From CAVUAT01 sp963739545 (GTDB taxonomy: Bacteria; Actinomycetota; Thermoleophilia; Solirubrobacterales; 70-9), in assembly GCA_963739545.1 (NCBI GenBank), contig CAVUAT010000014.1, positions 1 to 64,000 on the forward strand: 64,000 nucleotides of DNA. The letters are read 5' to 3'. The position numbers and the translations under genes are program-made. The notes under the pieces were generated by a model, which was not told the DNA's origin, did not search any database, and saw only the letters and a program-made list of their open reading frames with translations. Each line of letters starts with the position of its first letter. Position 1 is the stretch's first letter. Shown here in pieces: positions 59,435 through 64,000 of the stretch.

Positions 59435-61173
59435 CAGTCGCCCTCCGCCAGGTCGATGCGTCCGCGCGGCGCGTCGACCTGCGAGACGGTGACGCGCACC
59501 GGGTCCCCGAGGCGGATCGAGTCCCCTCCCCTGCCCCCGACGAGCATCGTCTCGGTCTCGTCGAGCTCGTAGCGCTCGCGGCCTCCGATCACGCGCGCGG
59601 GCAGAAAGCCCTCGTAGACGTCGGCGAGGGCGCCCCCGAAGCTGATGAACGCTCCGGCGCTGATGACTCCGTTGACCTCGCCCTCGAAGCGGGCGTCGGC
59701 GCCGCGCTCGAACAGCTCGCGCTTCAGCAGGAACGCGGCGCAGATGTCGTCGGCTCGGTGCTCCAGCTTCCCGGCGTCGCGCTCGCGCTCGGAGCAGTGC
59801 ACGCCGGCCCCGGGCAGGGACTCGGCTCGCGGAGCTCCCTCGCCCGCGCCGACCGCGGCGAGCAGGGCGCGGTGGGCGATCAGGTCGGGAAAGCGGCGGA
59901 TCGGCGAGGTGAAGTGGGCGTAGGCCTGGCTGCCGAGGCCGGCGTGGCCGAGGTTGCGGTCGGTGTAGTGGGCCTGCTTCAGGGACCTGAGCACGAGCGA
60001 TGTATACGCCTGGCGGCCGTGGCCGCGCCGTTCGGCCTCGCGGGTCGCCGTCCTGCTGGCCTCGACGACGATGCGGCCCGCCTGACTCGGGCCGAGGTTC
60101 TTCGGAAGCGGGGGCGCCGGGATGTCGAGTGCGGCGAACTGGTCGATCAGTCGCGCGACGCGCTCGGGATCGGGCTGCTCGTGGACGCGGTAGAGCGTCG
60201 GAACGTGCTTGCGCTCGAGCAGCTGGGCGACCTGCTCGTTGGTCAGCACCATCAACTGCTCGATCAGCCCGTGAGACTCCGTCTGCTCGACCGCGCGCGC
60301 GGCGACAACGTGCCCTTCGGCGTCGAACTCGAACTCGGGCTCGGAGCTCTTGACCTCGAGCGAGGAGCCGGCGCGCTTCTCGGCCAGCACCGATGAGATC
60401 TTTCGCGCGAGTGCGATCGGCTCGGCGACGACCCCGGGCGCCGACCCGCGGCCGGCGAAGAGCTCGTCGAGCTGCTCGTAGTCGAGCCGGACGTCGGAGC
60501 GGATCGTGCTGCGGTAGAAGCTCGCCGAGCGCACCTCACCGCCCTCGCTCAGCTCCATCTCGGCCGTGACCGTGAGGCGCTCGACGCCCGGAGCGAGGCT
60601 GCAGGCGGAGCTCGAAAGGGCGAACGGGAGCATCGGCTCGACGCTTCCCGGCACGTAGGTCGAGGTCGCGCGCCTATACGCCTCCTTCTCGAGCACCGAG
60701 CCCGGGCGGACGTGCGCTGCGACATCGGCGATGTGGATCCAGAGCTTCACGCCGCCCACGCTCTGCGACGCAGATACTGCGTCGTCGAAGTCCCTCGCGC
60801 TGGCCGGGTCGACGGTGAACGTGGGCAGGTCGCGGAGGTCGCGGCGATCGGAGGACACAGCGGCGGCGACCGTAGCGGCGGCCTCGGCCTCCTCCTCGAC
60901 GCGCCGGCCGAATCCCCTCCCCATCCCCCGGTCGCGGAGCAGGGCCCTCAACACGTCGGCGGCACGGTCTTCTCGCCCGAGCTCCTCGAGCACCTTGCCG
61001 CGGCCGTTGGAGACCTCGAGCAGCGCCAGCGCGCCGGGGCGGGCCTTGCGGCCGCCCCCGAGCGTGATGCGGTCACCGTCCCGCTCGAAGAGAGGGTCGC
61101 CGACCAGGAAGCGCCCCCGCTTCGAGATCACGGCGACGCGCCGCTCGGCAGCACGTGCGCGCCGCGGGGTCAT
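59434..61173 (-). CDS. rnr: RNase R/RNase II family 3'-5' exoribonuclease
   Basis: A 579-aa enzyme from ATG 61173. The RNB catalytic core is intact: FTVDPASARDFDDAVS with the metal-binding Asp set, KLWIHIADVAAHVRPGS, and AYAHFTSPIRRFPDLIAHR. A C-terminal S1-like domain follows (FEGEVNGVISAGAFISFGG). It is shorter than E. coli RNase R, with a reduced N-terminal cold-shock region and no Lys-rich tail. Together with SmpB and tmRNA it degrades defective mRNAs released by trans-translation; the coupling with smpB supports that. Confidence 0.93.
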   Translation of the reverse strand: MTPRRARAAERRVAVISKRGRFLVGDPLFERDGDRITLGGGRKARPGALALLEVSNGRGKVLEELGREDRAADVLRALLRDRGMGRGFGRRVEEEAEAAATVAAAVSSDRRDLRDLPTFTVDPASARDFDDAVSASQSVGGVKLWIHIADVAAHVRPGSVLEKEAYRRATSTYVPGSVEPMLPFALSSSACSLAPGVERLTVTAEMELSEGGEVRSASFYRSTIRSDVRLDYEQLDELFAGRGSAPGVVAEPIALARKISSVLAEKRAGSSLEVKSSEPEFEFDAEGHVVAARAVEQTESHGLIEQLMVLTNEQVAQLLERKHVPTLYRVHEQPDPERVARLIDQFAALDIPAPPLPKNLGPSQAGRIVVEASRTATREAERRGHGRQAYTSLVLRSLKQAHYTDRNLGHAGLGSQAYAHFTSPIRRFPDLIAHRALLAAVGAGEGAPRAESLPGAGVHCSERERDAGKLEHRADDICAAFLLKRELFERGADARFEGEVNGVISAGAFISFGGALADVYEGFLPARVIGGRERYELDETETMLVGGRGGDSIRLGDPVRVTVSQVDAPRGRIDLAEGD

Positions 61174-61183
61174 GAGCTCCAGG

Positions 61184-62377
61184 CTATTCGGGCTGCTCGG
61201 ACAGCGAGGCGCCAAGCGCGGCGAGCGCCTTCTGCAGGCCCTCGTCGGGCTTCGTCTCGGGCACGTCGACCGCCGGCAGCTCGGGGTCGATCCCGTCGCC
61301 GGCCAGCGAGACGCCGTCCCGGGTCAGGTACTCACCCACGGTGAGGTCGAGCGCGCCGCCGTTGTCGAGCTCGATCACCTCCTGGAAGACACCCTTGCCG
61401 AACGAGGTCTCGCCCGCGACCTTCGCCAGCCCCGCGTCGCTGAGCGCGGCGGTGAAGATCTCGGATGCCGAGGCGGTGTCGCCGTTGATCAGGACCACGA
61501 TCGGCCGGGGCTCGACCGCGTCGCCCGCGGCCTCGAAGGTCTTGTCGGCCTGGGTGCGGCCCTTGGTCGAGACGATCACGCCGTCCTCGACGAACACGCT
61601 CGAGGTCAGGACGGCCTCGTCGAGCAGCCCGCCGCCGTTGCCGCGAAGGTCGATGACGAGGCCCTTGGCGCCGCGCTCGTCGACGCGCTCGACGGCATCG
61701 CGCAGCTCGGTGCTGGCGCCGCGCGAGAAACCGAGCAGGCGGATGTAGCCGACGGTCTGCCCGCCGGCCTCCTCGATCTTGCTCTCGATCGCGGGGACGA
61801 CGAGCTCACGGCGCTCGAGCTTGTAGTCGGTCTTCTTGCCGGTCGAGGGACGCAGCACGGTGATCGTGACCTCCGTCCCCTCCTCGCCCTTGATCTTGCC
61901 CACGGCGAGGTCCGCGTTCTCGCCCGCGATCGACTTCCCCTCGACCGCCGTCACGATGTCGCCCTCCTCGATCCCCGCCTCGGCTGCCGGAGAGTCCTTG
62001 AAGACGGTCGCCACGCGCAGCCCCTGCTTGACCTCGTTCACGCTCAGGCCCACGCCCGAGAAGCGGCCCGAGGTGAGCTCCTGGAACTTGGAGAAGGCGT
62101 CCGGCGAGAAGTAGTGCGAGAAGCGGTCCTCGAACGTGTCGCGCAGCTCGGCGACCATCCCCTTGACCGAGGCGTCCTCGAGCTTCTCGTCGTCGACGTT
62201 GCGAAAGTAGCTGTCGTTGATCACGTCGATCGCCTCCGAGCTCAGCTCGGCGCTGCCGGACGAATCGAAGATCGAGCCGATGCCACCGTCACCGGAGCGC
62301 TGCCCGACCGTCGCCCCAACGAAGAACGCGGCGATGACCATGATCGCCACCAGGAAGACCCTGAGGCTGGTTTCCAC
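61184..62377 (-). CDS. C-terminal processing peptidase (CtpA-like, S41)
   Basis: A 397-aa membrane-anchored serine protease from ATG 62377. Signal anchor at residues 5-25, helical N-domain (FEDRFSHYFSPDAFSKFQEL), PDZ domain (VFKDSPAAEAGIEEGDIVTA), then the S41 core: VIDLRGNGGGLLDEAVLTSS, catalytic Ser in INGDTASASEIFTAAL and catalytic Lys in GETSFGKGVFQE. Such proteases trim or destroy exported proteins and cell-wall hydrolases. It follows ftsX by seven bases, as in many Gram-positive genomes. Confidence 0.93.
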   Translation of the reverse strand: METSLRVFLVAIMVIAAFFVGATVGQRSGDGGIGSIFDSSGSAELSSEAIDVINDSYFRNVDDEKLEDASVKGMVAELRDTFEDRFSHYFSPDAFSKFQELTSGRFSGVGLSVNEVKQGLRVATVFKDSPAAEAGIEEGDIVTAVEGKSIAGENADLAVGKIKGEEGTEVTITVLRPSTGKKTDYKLERRELVVPAIESKIEEAGGQTVGYIRLLGFSRGASTELRDAVERVDERGAKGLVIDLRGNGGGLLDEAVLTSSVFVEDGVIVSTKGRTQADKTFEAAGDAVEPRPIVVLINGDTASASEIFTAALSDAGLAKVAGETSFGKGVFQEVIELDNGGALDLTVGEYLTRDGVSLAGDGIDPELPAVDVPETKPDEGLQKALAALGASLSEQPE

Positions 62378-62383
62378 CTAGAT

Positions 62384-63301
62384 CTAGACCCGGAGGAAGC
62401 GGCGCAGCGTCAGGCCGCTGCCGATCGCCGAGACGAGCATCGCGGTAGCCAGGAGGATCACGACGAGCTTGGCGAAGGCGATGGTCTGCTCGGAGGAGAC
62501 GATGTCGAAGCTCTCCGCGAGAGGATCAAGCACTGTCTCCTTGCCGACGAAGAGGATCGCGACCGCGATGAGGCCGCCGATCAGGCCGCAGACGAGGCCC
62601 TCGACGACGAACGGCCAGCGGATGAACCAGTTGGTGGCCCCGACGAGCTGCATCACCTCGACCTCGCGGCGGCGGGCGTAGATCGAGAGGCGGATCGTGT
62701 TCGCGACCAGCAGCAGCGAGGCCACGGTCAGCAGCAGCGCGACGATGATCAGGCCCCACTTGAGCGCGCCGGTGACGTCGCTGATGGTGTTCGCCTCGTC
62801 GCGGGACTCGCCGACCTCTTCGATGATCGGGCTGATCGCCTCGGGCTTGCCGTTGACGCCCGGGGGCGTCAGGGCGGCGCGGACGCTCGCGAGGTTGTCG
62901 AGGTCGTCGGGCTGGATCTTGAAGGACGCGGGCAGCGGGTTGCGCGCGCCCGGAAGCTGTTCGGTGAGGTCGTCCTCGTTCTTCGACTCGAAGCGGTCGC
63001 TCAGGATCGCGAGGGCCTCGTCCTTCGAGACGTATTCGACCGATTGCACGTGCGGGATCTGGCCGATCGCCGACTGGAGCTCGTCGGTCTCGGCCTGGGT
63101 GGCGTCGGGGTAGAGGTAGACGTTGAGGCCGACTTGGTCGCGGACCTCCTCGGTCTTGCCGCTCGTCGCCTGAAGCACGGGGATCAGCACGCCGAGGAGC
63201 AGGATCGTGACGCCGACGGTGACGATCGCCGCGAGACTGGGCGCCGCGCTGCGGCGCAGCGCGCGGAATCCTTCGCCGATGAAGAAGAAGACCCGTCCCA
63301 T
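62384..63301 (-). CDS. ftsX: Cell-division ABC-type permease FtsX
   Basis: A 305-aa protein from ATG 63301 with four helices: one near the N-terminus, a large extracellular loop (about residues 45-180, containing VGLNVYLYPDATQAETDELQ), then three C-terminal helices. ARRREVEVMQLVGATNWFIR is the conserved cytosolic coupling segment. FtsEX activates peptidoglycan hydrolases at the septum in step with ATP hydrolysis. It is encoded five bases after ftsE. Confidence 0.95.
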   Translation of the reverse strand: MGRVFFFIGEGFRALRRSAAPSLAAIVTVGVTILLLGVLIPVLQATSGKTEEVRDQVGLNVYLYPDATQAETDELQSAIGQIPHVQSVEYVSKDEALAILSDRFESKNEDDLTEQLPGARNPLPASFKIQPDDLDNLASVRAALTPPGVNGKPEAISPIIEEVGESRDEANTISDVTGALKWGLIIVALLLTVASLLLVANTIRLSIYARRREVEVMQLVGATNWFIRWPFVVEGLVCGLIGGLIAVAILFVGKETVLDPLAESFDIVSSEQTIAFAKLVVILLATAMLVSAIGSGLTLRRFLRV

Positions 63302-63305
63302 GGTC

Positions 63306-64000
63306 CTAGTACGCGGGGCCCTCGACGTCCATCTCCTCGCGCAGGCGTGCTGCGAACTCACGAGTGGACTCCTCGTCGGCGTACATGCCCGCTGACTGGT
63401 CGCGCACGACGCGGCCGGCGTCGAGGCCGATCACGCGGCGGCGCATCTTGTCGACCATCTCGCGGTCGTGGGTCACGACGAAGACCGTGGTGCCGGTGCG
63501 GTTGATCCGGTAGAGCAGCTGCATGATCCCGACGGAGGTCGCGGGATCGAGGTTTCCGGTCGGCTCGTCGGCCAGCAGCAGCGGCGGGTGGTTGACGAAC
63601 GCGCGGGCAACCGCGAGGCGCTGCTGCTCTCCGCCCGAAAGCTGATCGGGATAGCTTCGGAGCTTGTCGGCGAGCCCGACGAGGCGCAGCGCGTCGGGAA
63701 CCTTGGTGCGGATCTCGGAGCGCGAAGCGCCGATCACCTGCAGCGCATAGGCGACGTTGTCGTAGACGCTGCGGCTCGGCAGAAGCTTGAAATCTTGGAA
63801 GACTGTGCCCACGCGGCGGCGGAGGTAGGGAATCTTGTCCTTCGACAGCGTCGCAATGTCGCGGCCGGCGATCATGATCTCGCCCTCGGTGGGCTCGAGC
63901 TCGCGAATCAGCATCTTGATCAGGGTCGACTTGCCACAGCCCGTCGGCCCGACGAGGAATACGAACTCGCCGCGGTCGACACGCAGGCTGACCCGCTCGA
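63306..64000 (-). CDS. ftsE: Cell-division ATP-binding protein FtsE (5' end beyond the window)
   Basis: The visible 231 codons contain Walker A GPTGCGKSTLIKML, the Q-loop FQDFKLLPSRSVYDNVAYAL, signature LSGGEQQRLAVARAFVNHPP, Walker B LLLADEPTGNLDP and the switch VVTHDREMVDKMRRR, all typical of FtsE. The first residues lie past the right edge. It powers FtsX, encoded immediately downstream. Confidence 0.95.
   Translation of the reverse strand, partial: ERVSLRVDRGEFVFLVGPTGCGKSTLIKMLIRELEPTEGEIMIAGRDIATLSKDKIPYLRRRVGTVFQDFKLLPSRSVYDNVAYALQVIGASRSEIRTKVPDALRLVGLADKLRSYPDQLSGGEQQRLAVARAFVNHPPLLLADEPTGNLDPATSVGIMQLLYRINRTGTTVFVVTHDREMVDKMRRRVIGLDAGRVVRDQSAGMYADEESTREFAARLREEMDVEGPAY

Noticed and set aside
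60731..63505. A 924-codon plus-strand frame opposite rnr, ctpA and ftsX
   Set aside because: The minus-strand genes carry all diagnostic motifs. The plus frame is an Arg/Asp-rich shadow.

Overview
This window is very GC-rich, densely coded DNA from a chromosome of a Gram-positive, actinobacterial type of organism. A deep-branching actinomycete such as the Thermoleophilia/Solirubrobacterales or Rubrobacteria is the best guess. The guess is an inference from base composition, many GTG and TTG starts, FtsEX/CtpA/RNase R/SmpB organisation, an Rpf-type cell-wall enzyme, a WS/DGAT wax-ester synthase and a tmRNA tag ending in ALAA. No plasmid, prophage, insertion sequence or CRISPR array was seen.

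Layout. 1-2.9 kb: a phosphate-starvation block (pstS, the start of pstC, two OmpR/PhoB-type regulators, one without a receiver domain), with 11-bp-periodic PHO-box-like repeats. 3-10 kb: housekeeping and envelope genes (CDF metal exporter, UppP, M23 peptidase, two crotonases, an HD protein, an EamA exporter, YjbQ). 10.26-10.37 kb: three tandem 37-bp palindromic repeats between two convergent genes. 10.4-17 kb: an Rpf-like transglycosylase, lipoate ligase, UBP zinc finger, TMEM175-like channel, and a MacB/FtsX-type ABC exporter. 17.3-25.7 kb: ammonia assimilation (type III glutamine synthetase, then gltB-gltD). 25.7-30 kb: PaiB, an MFS pump and its MarR regulator with shared operator-like sites, and WS/DGAT.

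30.1-37.4 kb holds five genes broken by single-base indels (GGDEF protein, acyl-CoA ligase, ATP-grasp ligase, ABC ATPase and permease) around two intact genes. The encoded motifs are otherwise perfect, so sequencing or assembly error is as likely as gene decay. 38.5-39.9 kb is a patch of truncated or fused domains (VOC remnant, NTF2-HNH fusion, GIY-YIG nuclease). 39.9-43.1 kb is a tight four-gene operon containing acetolactate decarboxylase. 44-50.6 kb: a lytic transglycosylase, ABC-F ATPase, Na+/H+ antiporter, crotonase and S-adenosylhomocysteinase.

50.75-51.11 kb is the tmRNA gene (ssrA), with a predicted tag ADHEFALAA. Its partner SmpB and the exonuclease RNase R lie 8 kb further on the same strand, downstream of ftsE-ftsX-ctpA. 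Between them are a C26 amidase/GCS2 ligase/circularly permuted ATP-grasp neighbourhood (51.2-54.6 kb), an M50 protease, and a very large membrane-anchored, coiled-coil protein with a C-terminal helix-hairpin-helix domain (55.6-58.9 kb). The last two loci are the best candidates for undescribed biology. A striking global feature is that five convergent gene pairs end on one shared CTAG, which gives a TAG stop on both strands.
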